A stretch of DNA of 64,000 nucleotides from Phytoseiulus persimilis (GCA_037576195.1 CM075102.1:48418745-48482744), one strand, 5' to 3'. Shown: positions 25,973-38,032, counted from the stretch's first letter. The notes: a model not told the origin generated them from the sequence alone. Translations and numbers: made by a program.

Positions 25973-27707
25973 TTGGTATGCATAGATCACGTCGATCCGA
26001 TCACATGGAGTTTCGTTGACGCAGTAGCGTGCATGGGAAGGTCGAGGGGGCAGGACGGCCCAAGCGTCACTTTTCAGGGGCGGCATGTAGGGAATTTGTA
26101 GAATTTAGAGAACTGCGCACGACTGCTTACCAATCATGAAGTCCAACATGGACGAAGTGCGCAAATGATAACTCACATGAACGGAAGTGGAAACAAGCAC
26201 TCCGAGCAGCAAACGGAACGCTGAACAAGCATTTACATTTCCTTGTGCCGAGCATTTCGAGCACTGATCACAATAACAGCGAAGAGAAAGCTACGTGCCA
26301 ACTTTCCATCCAATGAGCCGACGATGAACAATCTCGACCGAAAGCTCCTGTTGGATCCCAAAACCAGCAATTGGTGAGGTTGACGAGATCTGTACAAACT
26401 TTCTGCTCCATTCCCTCGTACCCCATAGCGGGCATTCATCACAATGTCACTCCAGGTTCGTCGCCTTACAGAACCCCCTCTCCGGAAACCGTTCAAATTT
26501 TTTGAGTTCTGGGTTCTGGCCAAGTGAGCGCGGAGGGCCGAAGCCAGAGTCACCATCTCTCGATGGCTCTGTCCAAGTGGTAGACTGGCGGCTTTCTGGA
26601 AGTCAGCCGATTCCGCCCGGGCGGCAGTTGGTAGTAGCACGCCAAAGTCGGTAGCCTGTTGGTTCCCTCCCTGGTTTCACTCCAACGACTCGAAGGCTGA
26701 GTCGCCTCTGGGAATTCACTTCGAAATTGTTTCTCGCGGGCATCTCAAATGCTTTCGGTTTCTCCGTCAAGTTATTCTGAGGTGCTGGGGGCCTTACGAT
26801 ACGGGAAATGCGGGAGTCTTCAGGAGGTTTTAACCGGTGATTGAAACTCCTGGATAATCGAAAATGTCTTTGAAATGTTGGTGGCCTGCGACAGATTGAA
26901 GCAGCGCGATCAGTAGTCTGACACTGGAATTTCTTGTTCAAGGCGGGAAGCTATAGAACAGTTCTCGATTGGGAAAAGATGGGACCAAACTCATGTCAGC
27001 ACCCTTTCGCACGGGGAAGTCTCGCAATATCCTTTGTTCCGCCATTGGAAAGAACTCGGCCTCAATTGGGAGCTACACGCGTTTGTTCGCTCAAAATATT
27101 ATTGCGCAGGAAAATGTGAGAGGAAATTCCGGAAGCATTGCAGTCTGCATTTCGTCCATTGTCGTCATCCAGGAGTGGAACCAGGTTTACAACGATGATG
27201 AGTGATGCGGCAGAACCCAGAGCGCCCAAACTTTACACAGCGAACTATGAACTAACATGGGCTGTCACCACAGCACCGTGGGAGTTTTCATACCAAGTGA
27301 AGCAGGACAAACCGAGCGAGGAGACCAATAAGCTAGACTCCTCTCTGATAGCTTGAGAGGAAGGGTAGCTCGATCGTTCCCCGTCAAGTGAGGTCGAATG
27401 AATGCATACCATAGTGGTCCACCCAGGCCCCGACAAATCAGTTGGGCAGACTTATGGAGCACGAACTCCATCGAATCGATCGGCCAGACACGTAGATCTA
27501 GCGCTGTGCTCTGAAACTGGCATTCCTAGGAAAAGTTCTCTCGAGCTGGACTTGCTCAATCAATCCAAGTTCATCAAAAATGAGCCATGAGTGACGCTGC
27601 GTCTCTGGAAAGTAGTGTCCCGGAGAAAATTTATCTTACAAATCTGAGCAGAGGACATCCAGCCGGGTTCAGTAACGTGCAGTAAGCAGTGCAGTGCACC
27701 AGAAAGC

Positions 27708-27896
27708 TCAATGCTCGGGAGACCATAATAGTTTTTCGAGGTCACCGGGATCGCCTGGCTGAACCAAGTTGCTCAAAGACGAATAGGGATCCGATCCCAT
27801 GATTGGATGATGGGAAGCATCGGGTCCCATCAGACCCAGATCATCATCGGTCTTCGCCATTGGTGTTTCACCGTTGTTACATACTTGCGGTTCCAT
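27708..27896 (-). CDS. Possible first coding exon of an unidentified gene
   Basis: A minus-strand frame begins at an ATG at 27896 with MEPQVCNNGETPMAKTDDDL and continues Asp/Gly/Pro-rich (SDPYSSLSNLVQPGDPGDLE) to a stop at 27708. Composition resembles the N-terminal region of a regulatory protein and unlike most frames nearby it reads naturally. No domain is visible. A possible donor is CCCG|GTGACC near 27743. It could still be a chance frame. Confidence 0.3.
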   Translation of the reverse strand: MEPQVCNNGETPMAKTDDDLGLMGPDASHHPIMGSDPYSSLSNLVQPGDPGDLEKLLWSPEH

Positions 27897-28006
27897 GATG
27901 TTATAGTTTACTTTGTATGAAGTCCATGGAGCCGTCGCTCACCGGCAACAATCGTTTTTTCCGTGTCCCATTCGCTCGAGCTGAGGCTCCACTGAAGATC
28001 CGTATA

Positions 28007-28082
28007 ACGTTCAATTAGGATTATCTCACGCACACGCGTTTCTTAGAGAGCATTGCGCGTCAAATAACCCCGATGAAACGCA
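28007..28082 (+). ncRNA. microRNA-like hairpin, copy 1
   Basis: The 5' arm contains GGATTATCTCACGCACAC (about 28018-28035). The 3' arm GCGCGTCAAATAACCC pairs back with it through TTAT/ATAA, ACGC/GCGT and GG/CC blocks, and a short lower stem CGTT/AACG closes the base. The loop is about 16 nt. The strand is inferred from the arm conservation pattern; the complement also folds. Confidence 0.55.
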
Positions 28083-28534
28083 TACAATTTCCGGGAACGA
28101 GTCTTAGTGGTATGAAGCCCTGATCTGTGGGACACTGTGGTGGCCATCGAGCATGCAATCAGAATCCGAGCAGGTGGTGAGGTGGTTAGCAAGCAGGTTG
28201 GTAGGGTCCGGATACGCAGGGAAGGGGATGTATCGAGAGAGCTCAAAAAGGGATTGAACCACGCACAAGCAATTAGGCTTCCAGCGTGTGACATGGTCAA
28301 TCCCGTTCCTCGTCTCTGCGTTCGTTCCGAAGCAGCTTACCCTTGATGAAAGCTTATTGATTTGGCCGTGCTCTATCGTTGTCCAGTTCGGTCGATCACT
28401 TGCACAGAGCTCCCGGACCTGCCAACGAGCTGCGTCTCCTCCGTTGAGCTGAGCGCACGAGCACCACTCGAATCAGGGACGACCGACCGGAGAGAAACCT
28501 CAATGTTAACCTACAACAGGTCGGCGGGAGTACC

Positions 28535-28618
28535 GTGCGTTCAACTGGGATTATCTCACGCACACGCAACGTAAGGAATCACCAAGCCTGCGCGTCAAGT
28601 AATCCCGACGAAACGCAC
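28535..28618 (+). ncRNA. microRNA-like hairpin, copy 2 (best stem)
   Basis: 84 nt folding into about 24 pairs out of 33 positions: lower stem GTGCGTT/AACGCAC (7 bp), a 4-nt symmetric internal loop, GGGATTA/TAATCCC, then ACGC/GCGT, with single mismatches and a loop of about 19 nt. The 5' arm again carries GGATTATCTCACGCACAC. Size, mismatch pattern and loop fit an animal pre-microRNA. Confidence 0.6.
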
Positions 28619-29169
28619 GTATTTCAACCACGGCAAAGCTGACGCGCCGCTACTGGATGGTGCTTTTCGGAGACCGCAAACCTCCGGAGTGAAGCCCATG
28701 ATGTCCCGGGTATGACATTATGGTGCACAACTGCTCGCAACGAAGATTAAACTTGGTGAGCCTCATATACCTTCCCGCGACCAAAAGAGTTCCTTCCGCA
28801 TCCAGAGGAGCCTTCGTGTGGTTGGGTAACTAGAAGTCGAAAGCGGATTTCCAACCAGACAGCACACCTCGCTATCCTTATCCAGTACATTTCGATTGGA
28901 AGCCACCGGTGTGAGCTAATGATTTTCCTTACTCCGCGCCGCAGCGGGAGCCTACGGATGACTGATGGCGCGAGCTTCAGTTTGTGAAGTCTCTCTTACT
29001 ACGACCGGGGAATCTGGAATGATGCATCAAATCTTCAGGAGTTTGAATCAGGCTGAAGACGCGGAGGGAAGTATCAGCGAGGGCTATAGTCAAGGAACAG
29101 AGAACCAACCTCACCTAAGACCTCGGCAAGCTCCCGGATTGGAAGTTCCAATCGCTGTTGACACTAACG

Positions 29170-29250
29170 TGCGTTCAATTAGGATTATCTCACGCACACG
29201 CATTATGGAAAATTGAAGCTTGCGCGTTCAATAACCCCACATGAGCCGCA
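29170..29250 (+). ncRNA. microRNA-like hairpin, copy 3
   Basis: The same 5' arm (GGATTATCTCACGCACAC) pairs with the 3' arm TTGCGCGTTCAATAACCC; the base closes with TGCG/CGCA. The loop (ATTATGGAAAATTGAAG) is unrelated to the loops of the other copies. Confidence 0.55.
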
Positions 29251-30113
29251 AGTCTCGGAGGGCTGAGGATTCATTTTCGAACCTAAACTGAGTTCTGCGC
29301 ACAGCAGCGCGCAAGTCCCACCGCGGTCGGATTTGAAGTCGAGTACGAAGTTCGTTGCGCGAGCTACACGTGCATTCCAAGGGAATGCGAACATTCATCG
29401 CGGTCATACTGAGGTAGCGTAGCCGGAGCGTAAGACGAAAGCCTGGTGGTTCACAAAGAACGCGGGACCGGAGTGAGGTGCAATACAATCATTCCAAAAT
29501 AGGTTGGAACACAAACATGAACTGATAAGTGAGCCGATCTAAACGCAATCAGCAGTTTCCCATGCGGGCCATTCCTTGCGACGATCAACTACCTGAGCGG
29601 CTTGGACGCGGCTCGGTTTCCAACATCTCAAGGAAGATGACTACATTAAGCCCGCTGCGGCAGTCTCGCGCACAGACGGAAATCTGATGTGGAATCCGCG
29701 CGCCAGGGCGGCCCACCAGGCTCACACAGACCAAAAGACAACGAAAACCAATGACACGAGTGGTCTCACGGATCATGAGACTCATCCTGGCTGAGGAAAC
29801 GATCGGGAATCTATGACTCCCAAGCTGAGGTTACGGAGCCGAAAGCAGAGCTGCAATACGTTACGCCATATTGAAATGAGAGTGCCCGGTTCGCTTACCC
29901 GGTATCCGCAAGCTCGCCTGCCGGTCCATCTGGTATCGAAACGCTGAACACATATATCCACTGCTCTCAACCCACTCGGTGAAGATCCAAGAGATGATTT
30001 ATACATGCATTTCTCGTTTCGTGAACGAGTCAGGTTCTCAGCCAGGCTGAGATCACACCTCACATCGAACAGTGTGGTCTGTTATACACTGTGAAGACCC
30101 TTCAATGATGCTT

Positions 30114-30200
30114 GAGAACGGTTCGATTAGGATTATCTCACGCACACCGCAATTTTTGAATGTCCGGTTTGTGCAATGAGTAATCCCAACTAACCCGCTC
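30114..30200 (+). ncRNA. microRNA-like hairpin, copy 4 (rewired stem)
   Basis: The 5' arm is unchanged (GGATTATCTCACGCACAC), but the 3' arm is GTGCAATGAGTAATCCC. Pairs are GGATTA/TAATCC, CTCA/TGAG, GCACA/TGTGC and CCG/CGG, with small bulges and a lower stem CGGTT/AACCCG. The 3' arm differs from copies 1-3 yet still pairs with the constant 5' arm, which is the expected result of selection on the 5' strand plus folding. Confidence 0.55.
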
Positions 30201-32125
30201 TTTCGCTAGCAGTATTTCCACGGCTGGTGGCCTGTAACTGGCTGCCGCATGCAGGCGTGGGTTGCTTCGTTGGTTGGATGAGCGAACAACGACGACGACC
30301 ACAGCGATGATGATGATGCTGCTTCCAGCACCGCTGCCATAATGAGGCTCGGCCCAAGTACAACGCTGCATCGTATTAGCTCGAGGAGCTTAGGGCCGTA
30401 CCAGGAGCAGCACGATTCCACGAGGATCAAGGAAGCTCCGATACGAAATCAAAGCAGCGGAGCGTCTCGCGACCGTCGCGGTAGTCGAGCATCACTGGCT
30501 CAGCTAACAACCACCTGACGCCGAAATACAAGATGGCGACGACCCGGCGGTCGTTGCCTAGCAACCGAGCAAGAGAGAGTGAGAAAGAACGAGCGCAAAC
30601 GAAAGGAGGAGTATGAGAGAGTCGAGATAGGAGAGAGAAGGGGTAAAACAGAGAAAGGGAAACTCGCGCCTCGTTGGAGATGCCGCCACAGCGGTACCAG
30701 CGAGAGAGTGTCAGCAGACCTCGCGCTACTGCAACGGTACGATGTCGTCGTAGCGACAGCCGAAGAGAAATCGAGAGAATAATTGAGAGCGCCGCGACCC
30801 CCTGCTTCTGTTACTCGGTAGAGGCATGCGACGCCAAAGGCGAAAGGGCCCGAAGCTGCGGGCTCGCTCTTCGCCACACGCAAAGCCGTGAATCTCAATG
30901 CCGGATCGAGCGAGAGGATGAGCGAAACTACCGGCGGCCATCTTGGATTCCAGTGCTGCAGTTAACTTATAGAACCAAACAAGCAACCAAGAAAATAAAA
31001 AAAATAGGCCTAGCTAAACGCCAGAACAGATAACACTGAACTGTGTTCCCAGTCCGCTTTCAGCAGACAACCCCTCGGCGGGTAAGTCTGGAAGGAGTTC
31101 CCGTCAATGAGAGGTCCGAGGAAAAATCTATCATGTATCGCGTTCCATGTATAAGGAAGCCGCCGTAGTTCCGTAGTTTCCGTGAGTGGAAAGCAGGAAG
31201 GGATTCCGTTACTCTGGAATCGGAGGAGATACGTCGAGGTATTGGATCTCTTCCGGAGGACGGGACTAACGGGTGCACAGCAAAGGGATGAAGCGCGAGC
31301 ACGTCAGAAACGCGAGCCAGAGATAGCCGAATCATCTGTTTCGAGGAGAACAGCTACAATGCCCCCTCCGCCTCTCTATTCAGTCGGCTCAAAAACACCA
31401 AACACCGGGTCTGGATCAAAAGATTGAATTTTGAGTTGGAACGAGCCCAGTAGCGGGGAGAACCTTAAAGCGATTCCCGTAAACCGATCACGGCAGTCAA
31501 AATTGCAAATTTCCTGCCACTGGGAGAACTGGATTGCACTCAGCAGCAAAGACGTCAAAAACGAATTTTTTAGGTATCGGAAACAGCGGATCAGTCCCTG
31601 GATCCAGCTTCAGTTCGGCGCCACATGCGAATTCACAGTACTTGCCTAGCGAAGCAGCGATGCAACTCAGTCCCCGCTGTTCCTCGAACTTTGACTCGTC
31701 AGCAAGATTAGTTTCCTCATTCACGGTGCGTCTCGACCGCTTTCGTTACGCTTTGGGAATATGAGGCTCGAGCACTCAGCTGGGCTGGGGATTCAGCCGC
31801 CACTACAGCGGACAATTAGTTCGAGAATCAGTCGTCGAGAGCCCACGATGTTCGGAGACCCCGAAACTACACCAATACGACTACTGAGTACAACGAAGCT
31901 TGCAGTCGAGGTATTTCGCTCCGCCAAGGTAGGCTCTGACAACGATCCCACACCACTGCTTTTGACGGATGCACCGTCTGGAATATGCTGTTAGGGCACG
32001 CCTTACAACCATCGACTCCGACAGCAGCCGGAAAATAGACAGACACTTCGACTAGCGGAAGGTACACGGGCTGCTTCAGCCGCCATGATGGAGGTGTGGG
32101 GTTCGAACGAGCGGATTTCACTCAC
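30201..32125. promoter_or_regulatory. YY1-like motif region, probable promoter
   Basis: CAAGATGGCGAC occurs on the plus strand at about 30530 and CAAGATGGCCGCC on the minus strand at about 30950. CATCATGGCGGC (minus, about 32090) and GTGATGGCGGCC (minus, about 32158) follow. AAGATGGCGGC-type sites are the YY1 motif, which sits just downstream of transcription starts in animals (family knowledge). No coding exon was recognised in the stretch itself. Confidence 0.35.
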
Positions 32126-32161
32126 AGCACCGAACGCTGACAAGAGCTGCTGGGCCGCCAT
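32126..32161 (-). CDS. Probable first coding exon, gene unidentified
   Basis: On the minus strand an ATG at 32161 opens MAAQQLLSAFGA and meets a consensus donor (GCT|GTGAGTGA) after exactly 12 codons, phase 0. A YY1-like context overlaps the start codon, as in many TATA-less promoters. The following exon, which must lie at lower coordinates, was not found. Confidence 0.35.
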
Positions 32162-35100
32162 CACCATCACCGTAGAAGTCTTCGTCGTCGTGGTAATAGA
32201 GTGATGTTGCTATGAATGTAGGCCGCTGCTACTCCTGTAGAATGCGTTCATGCAATCTTCACACAGACACTCACACTCACGCTTGGTGATGCTTCGAGCG
32301 GCGTGCTTTCGCTTCTTTCTCGAGTCTCGAACTGTCACCCCAGAACTCGAGTGTGTTGACGAGCCCGATCGAGGTAATTCGTTCTCGAGAGCGATCCACC
32401 ACGAACCGTCTGACGGCAGCCCGGTTCCGGTCCTCTTTGGCGCCAAAGATGAGAAAGTGGCGCCACTGTTCATGATTGTAGCGGATCAGACACCACGACC
32501 GCTCCACCCTTCACGAAATGCGGTTGAATATGCCTCTCGCTCAACACCACATGCTTGTCAAGCCGCGGCGAGCCGGCATCGCCGCACAGGATTCTTCTGC
32601 TTCCCTGACTTAATGTTCGATTTGAGACGGGCTACACTTGATGCCTGGCTCTGCGGTCGAGGGGAGCTGCAAGAATTGTGGACAATTGATCGTCCCCATA
32701 TCGGAGTCGAGTATGTCTGGTACCGAACCTTCGGAACGCCCAAACACGTGCGATCGTGGAACGACTTCGGAGTCCTTGTTCGGATCTGTCGCCGGGATTC
32801 TCGGAGCAACATCCGGAGCGTTCCGTTCTCTGGGGAGAAACTGAGATCCATCGCTCGGAGCTCTCTGCAGGGTAGTGCATATTCTGATCGTTATCATCCC
32901 TCATGCATTGGTAGAGCCAACGCAAATGGCAGGAGCTTGTGACCCGTTTAGTTTGTCGTGCACTCGGAAGGACTCAACCCATTGGATTGAGCCAGCAATG
33001 GATCCAAGTGAGCTCACATGATTGCCTCATTCATAAAATGGATGGAGGATTCAGCTCGATCGAGCAGGTGCCGATGTACTTGCCTCGGGAAAGTTCTCTG
33101 TTTTCGGACGGACTTGCTGCCAATGTGACCCATAGAGGGACAGTGATTCTCTTGGTCATGCCATCGCAGACTTCATCTCAGGCCTTGAAGCGACATAGGA
33201 GTGGTACCTCGTTCTCTCTTTTAGGTCTTTCAACGGTTACTCCCTCCGTATTTCATATTGAAAATGATGAGTTCCGACGTCATACAGTTATTCGATGCTG
33301 TTCAAGATGATTCGAGAGTTGAAGATTTCAAGGAAAGGGGGCTGATCGTCGTTACTGGAGATGAAGATCTTTGGCTGCCGTTTCTTGATGCCGGTTACCG
33401 CGTGAGATCGCACATCGGAGAACTTCGATCCCGTCCGACTCGACCAGGGTTCGCGGTTATCCTAAGACTGCATTTATTTACGAAAACTGTTCTTCTCCAT
33501 CAGAAAACGCTCTAGCTGAATCGAGAGCACCCTACATTTCATTCCGAGGCGGCGAGGCAGGTTGCGCATGAGGAAGCCAAGTAGAGAGGAAGACGGGGAA
33601 GGAAGAAGCTGAACTCGCGGAATACTCAGGGCCTGACAGATGTCTTCCAGAAAATTCAGGGATATTCATGGGAAACCAAAGCTCCGAGGGTTCTGGCGTG
33701 TCCTCCCTATCCAACATAATCACGGAGCAATCGTTCTTGAACTCGACAGATGGTTACAGAGTCATACCGTTTCGGAGGCCTCGGAACGTCCTGTGTAGCG
33801 ATCTCGGCGGGAATGAGTCTCGGTTTTTTGATTGTCCATGTTAAGCTGAAAATCAAAATCAAATGACTCGCGCCAGCAGTGTAGTCAATGTGACATCAGG
33901 AGGTTTTCAAGAGGCTGAGCCACGAGGGGGCATTCCTAGTATGAGTTCTCGAAATTATCCAATGTCTGTCACTTTCTCGGAAAAAGAGATGACAAACAAG
34001 CTGAGCCAACGCTTGATCCGCCCGAAACTTGTACACGGGGTCTCGCATTGTCCAGTCACAAATCCCGAAATTCCATGGTCAAATGACGCAAGAGCACGAT
34101 AAGTACAGCTGGCCCGAAATTTCCCATGTCTGCGTTCCAGGCTCGCTGCAGTCCCCTCAACCGGATCCCAGGTGAAGCAGCAGAATTGGAGAGTTCCTGA
34201 GTGTATTGCTCGAAGAGATTCTCAACATCATCGCCCCTGACTCGGTTCGCGAACTCAGAGATCTTTTAGATCAATGTACAGGAAATCTGAGCTTTCTCTG
34301 CGGTTCCCTTCTCTTAGGTATGCCCATCCCGCCGTGGATGTAGAACTTAAGAGCAGCGACATATCAAGCTCTGCTATAGAAGACTATTGCGACCGCCGCC
34401 CGTGAATAAGGCTCGTGCTTGCTGTGGAACAATTCTTCCGACTCGGCCATGCACATCATATGGCTGTTCATAGGGCCGCTGGTGTGGAGTGAAACGTATA
34501 CGAATCTGAAAGGAACATCAGAGAAGGAAGTTTCATTCTTGAATATGATTGAATTCCGACAGAGCCGAACCATGGACTTGTCGTCGACGATCTCCACCTC
34601 ACGAGTGCACGAGTTCTGGATAGGCTATAGGTTTGTTCCCAAATATTGATCCCATATTCGGGAAAACCCCCCAGGTTGAGCTAACTATTCCGCCATCTGA
34701 GAGGACGCAGGAGAGGATCTCGAAGGAATGTGTTCGCATATCCACGTCTGAAAGTCGGTGAAGATTGTGGTATTCACGGAGTGCATCCTAGGTACGTCAA
34801 GCATCTCCTCGAACGAGGCACCAGTGGCGTAGCGACGAGGGAGGGGCTGATTTTTTTCTCGTCCGTCCACCTCCCACGCGTTCTTCCTCACCCTTACATT
34901 TATCTTCTCCCGAATCATCCATTGAGAATCTGTGAAATATATCTTAGATTCCGTGCAGCCTATGCAAAGAGCTTGCCTGCAGTGACTGTTATTGTGAAGC
35001 CTGAAGGATGCCAACCAAGGATGCCTGAAGGATCCCAGGTTCGTGGGATGGACCCGTTAGCATGAAGCCAGCGAAGGAGGCCCGCTCATCCAATATTATG

Positions 35101-35251
35101 GATGTCCACATACGTGGTATTTCGTAACTTCTGTGCAACCTGAGGCCGGATCAGAGCTTCTCGAACATCCACATTCTCTCAAAGCGCTTGATGAGTGGTG
35201 CATCGATAAACTGGTTCAACAAGTCTATTCAGATAGTATGATCTTGGGTCC

Positions 35252-35253
<2 letters not shown>
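32162..35253. other. Gene-poor stretch
   Basis: Several frames on both strands near 32.2-32.9 kb overlap each other and none is decisive; the longest is 230 codons on the plus strand with no domain. A 38-codon exon-like segment at 33288-33401 is described among the findings. Otherwise nothing was recognised. Confidence 0.35.

Positions 35254-35286
<33 letters not shown>
35254..35286 (+). repeat. (G)33 homopolymer tract
   Basis: 33 consecutive G residues, preceded by CCC. It lies next to the probable end of the mariner remnant. Length in the real genome may differ because such tracts are hard to sequence. Confidence 0.95.
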
Positions 35287-35288
<2 letters not shown>

Positions 35289-35479
35289 CCAGCCCCAAGG
35301 CGGATACGCGCCTGCGAGGCCTTCAGTCATCACACGCTCGTCGCGACGCTCCAAGAAGACAAAACTCTGATCTTCGATGAGGGGTCCGGAGAAGTTATTT
35401 TTGGTCTTGTTTACAAATCCTCAACCCGCACAACTTTTCATCGGAGAAGGCGATTCTCAGCGACGTTGAAGGACAGCCG

Positions 35480-35890
35480 AACAGCTCGTCTGGCGATCCA
35501 CCGGATCGGCGACTTCGGCACCCTTTTTGGTAAACTAACCTTCGTTTTCTTCGAACAGAGTTTCGACGACATTCTCCACTTGGTCCTCTGGAGCGGAACT
35601 TGCGTCGTTCAGGCTGTTTCGGGAGTCCAGGAAAAAATGAGAGTCGGAGGGCGCTAGGTCGGGTGAATGTGATGAATGAGCCAGGACTGCGTATTTCAAG
35701 CGGTTATTTTCACTTTGTGCGTCTCTGCCATGTGAGGCCGCGCATTGCCGTGATGAGGGATGACTCCTAGCCTCAAGGCGAGCCTGGGTTGCCCTCTGAG
35801 CAACGCAACACGCTTTCTCTCCAGCTGTGCAGGGAATAGCCGAATGTGCAGGGAAAACTTTCTTGGACCCCTAGAGTATTGATGAATTCT
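35480..35890 (-). pseudogene. Decayed mariner transposase
   Basis: Reading the minus strand from about 35827 gives QLERKRVALLRGQPRL, then GVIPHHGNARPHMAETHK. After stops and a frameshift comes HSPDLAPSDSHFFLDS and QVENVVETLFEENE. These match the mariner core HDNARPH ... SPDLAPSD ... with the first Asp changed to Gly. The copy is dead. The N-terminal DNA-binding part toward 36.1 kb is too decayed to follow. Confidence 0.75.
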
Positions 35891-37896
35891 ACCACAACCT
35901 CCACCACGGATGCCCCGAATTGTCGATCAGCTCTTCAGTCCGTTTCCTCGGCTGACGTCTACCACCGAGCGATTTTAAACCTAACGGCTTGCATGTGAAA
36001 AATATTCCTGAGCTATTCGATAGTGCACTTGTAGAACGCAGAATCCACACTTCAGTCGGGGCAGCCACCGTCGCTGAAGTTTTCGAACGCAATACGAACA
36101 GCTTGGAACAAGTTCAGGTAATGAGCTTAAAATCGGAGTCGCTCTAGAAAATGCGGTTATCGACCGCTTGGCGCGAATGAAGAAGAAAGATGCATCATCC
36201 TTCCAGCAAGCGGTCGCAGAGAAGGAATGCAGATAATTTTCCACCAAATAATAAGCAAAAGAAATAAGGATGAGAGAAGTCCCGATTTAGGTACGTTACC
36301 ACCCTGTGTATCGAGTGCGGGGGACGGGATACCGGTCGTGGAGACTTCAGGAACGCCGTTGCCGAAGCTGCTGTTCGCAGCTACACACAGCTGCACACGC
36401 AAGTGTGAAAGCGTGGTGTCTGAGTAATCTGTCGGAACTCGCCTGGAGGCGTTATTCATTATTCATCACCGATCAATACATGGATATAGGGGCTGCTCGA
36501 TAAGTATATCAACGGATGATGCCGTATGGCTGCGAGGAATTCAGTCATCAAACTCTCGTCCATACATCTATCTGAGTGGATGAACAGAAGCTTCGGAAAA
36601 TCTCAAGGCTCAGATCCCGCGGAGCAAAGACAGAGACAGCAATGTCTGTGTGCATGCGCATCGTGGTCGATCCAATCAACCTTTCTCCAGTCAGAACTAG
36701 CCTCGGAGTTCAAGTGTTTCCCGAAAACATACCTTCATTGCAACTGATGAATCTCAGATGATTGATCGAATAATCTCGAAAAATCACTCAAACTTCCAGG
36801 CTCGTTTGGTGCCGAAGTTGTCACTGGTATGACGGCGACGTTCTGCAACAGCGGAAATTCTTCGAGCGCCAGTGGTCGAGCACGACAATGGCTGTACTCG
36901 GCCTGGCTGCCGCGGGAACTGTAGCCCACTTTGCTTTCCGCCCTCGATACTCTTGGTGTAGTACTCTCGCGATGACCGTCGACGTCGGCTTCGTGAAATG
37001 AGAGAGCGCCCGTCATGTCATCGAGATAACTATTTTCGATGCAATGCGACTGCAAGAACTGAGCTTTCAACGCATTCTCTCGCGGGTCTCTGGAACCAGA
37101 GGCGAACTCTCCAATCAACTGTAAACAACGACTCGGATATAATCTCCGATACTATTCGAAAAGTAGCCTGGCCTTTCAATCTGCGCCCCGCTTAACCGTG
37201 GCAGTCGAGCTTCGATTTCAAGGACAGCTCAGGCTTCGTCGAGATCGTCTTGAAATCCGAGTCCTCAGTCTCTATGCCCACAGTCCTCCGAAGCCTGTTT
37301 CAACTTCGCTCAACTCATTCAATGCATATTCCTTCACCGCTTCTCAGCGACATTCACGAAGAGGATTCCGCGGAGTTTCACCCCTTCGAAGGCCAACCCT
37401 CTCCCACTTTGTGCCAACTGTTGCAAAAGTCTCGATTCACCCTCTGCTATTGATATTCGAAAGCACGGGAGCAACTCGATCGCAATTGTCTTCGCTGACT
37501 CTAAGCATGATAGTTTTGATCAGTAACCCAAACTCTCGTCCGTGATCCGCGCTAAGGACAAGGAGAGCGATCTGAAAAATATCTCAACGCTCCAGCGGCT
37601 CAAAGGGTAGGTGAGGGATCGCAAATCAACTCCAACTCGACTTAGCTGGTGTGCGTCTCGAGGCCTGAGGGGGGGCATAGCCTCGCCAGCCTCATACTGC
37701 GAACGCTACTGGTTACTCACAACGGAAGCAATGCGTGGGTTTTCATCGACTTCTGTCAGAACGCGGAACGATTCGGCTCACTTTTATGTCGTCCTTGAAG
37801 TCCATGGAGAACTCAAGGATCAAGTCATGAACGCCAGCGCGTAGACAGGCGATCGGGGTAACTGAGGGTGACACCGTACCACGGCGCCCATTGGCT
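35891..37896. other. Stretch with a possible second mariner end, otherwise empty
   Basis: About 36505-36560 resembles 35300-35350 (shared TGCGAGG..TTCAGTCATCA..CTCGTC), in the same orientation, so it may be the end of another decayed mariner copy. No genes recognised. Confidence 0.3.
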
Positions 37897-38032
37897 CGAG
37901 CGCTCAAATCGGTCTTTCGCACGATCTGGACTTTCGCTCAAATTGGTCAGCCGCTCGGATTTTTCCGGTCAAACGGTTTCCTGCTCAAATCGGGCTCCGC
38001 GCAGATAGGCTCCCAGCTCAATTTGGTAGACA
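37897..38032. repeat. Degenerate tandem repeat with GCTCAAATCGG core
   Basis: Five to six imperfect units of about 22-26 bp built on GCTCAAATCGG/GCTCAAATTGG. Confidence 0.5.

Noticed and set aside
25526..26101. 191-codon frame over the minisatellite
   Set aside because: Openness follows from a 45-bp period. No start context, splice site or conserved flank supports a gene.
26540..26640. Possible tRNA (A-box-like GGTAGACTGG)
   Set aside because: No B box GGTTCGA and no cloverleaf could be drawn; no tRNA found elsewhere either.
32250..32942. 230-codon plus-strand frame
   Set aside because: No domain, Arg/Ser-rich in the manner of a shadow frame, and the opposite strand has equally long overlapping frames.
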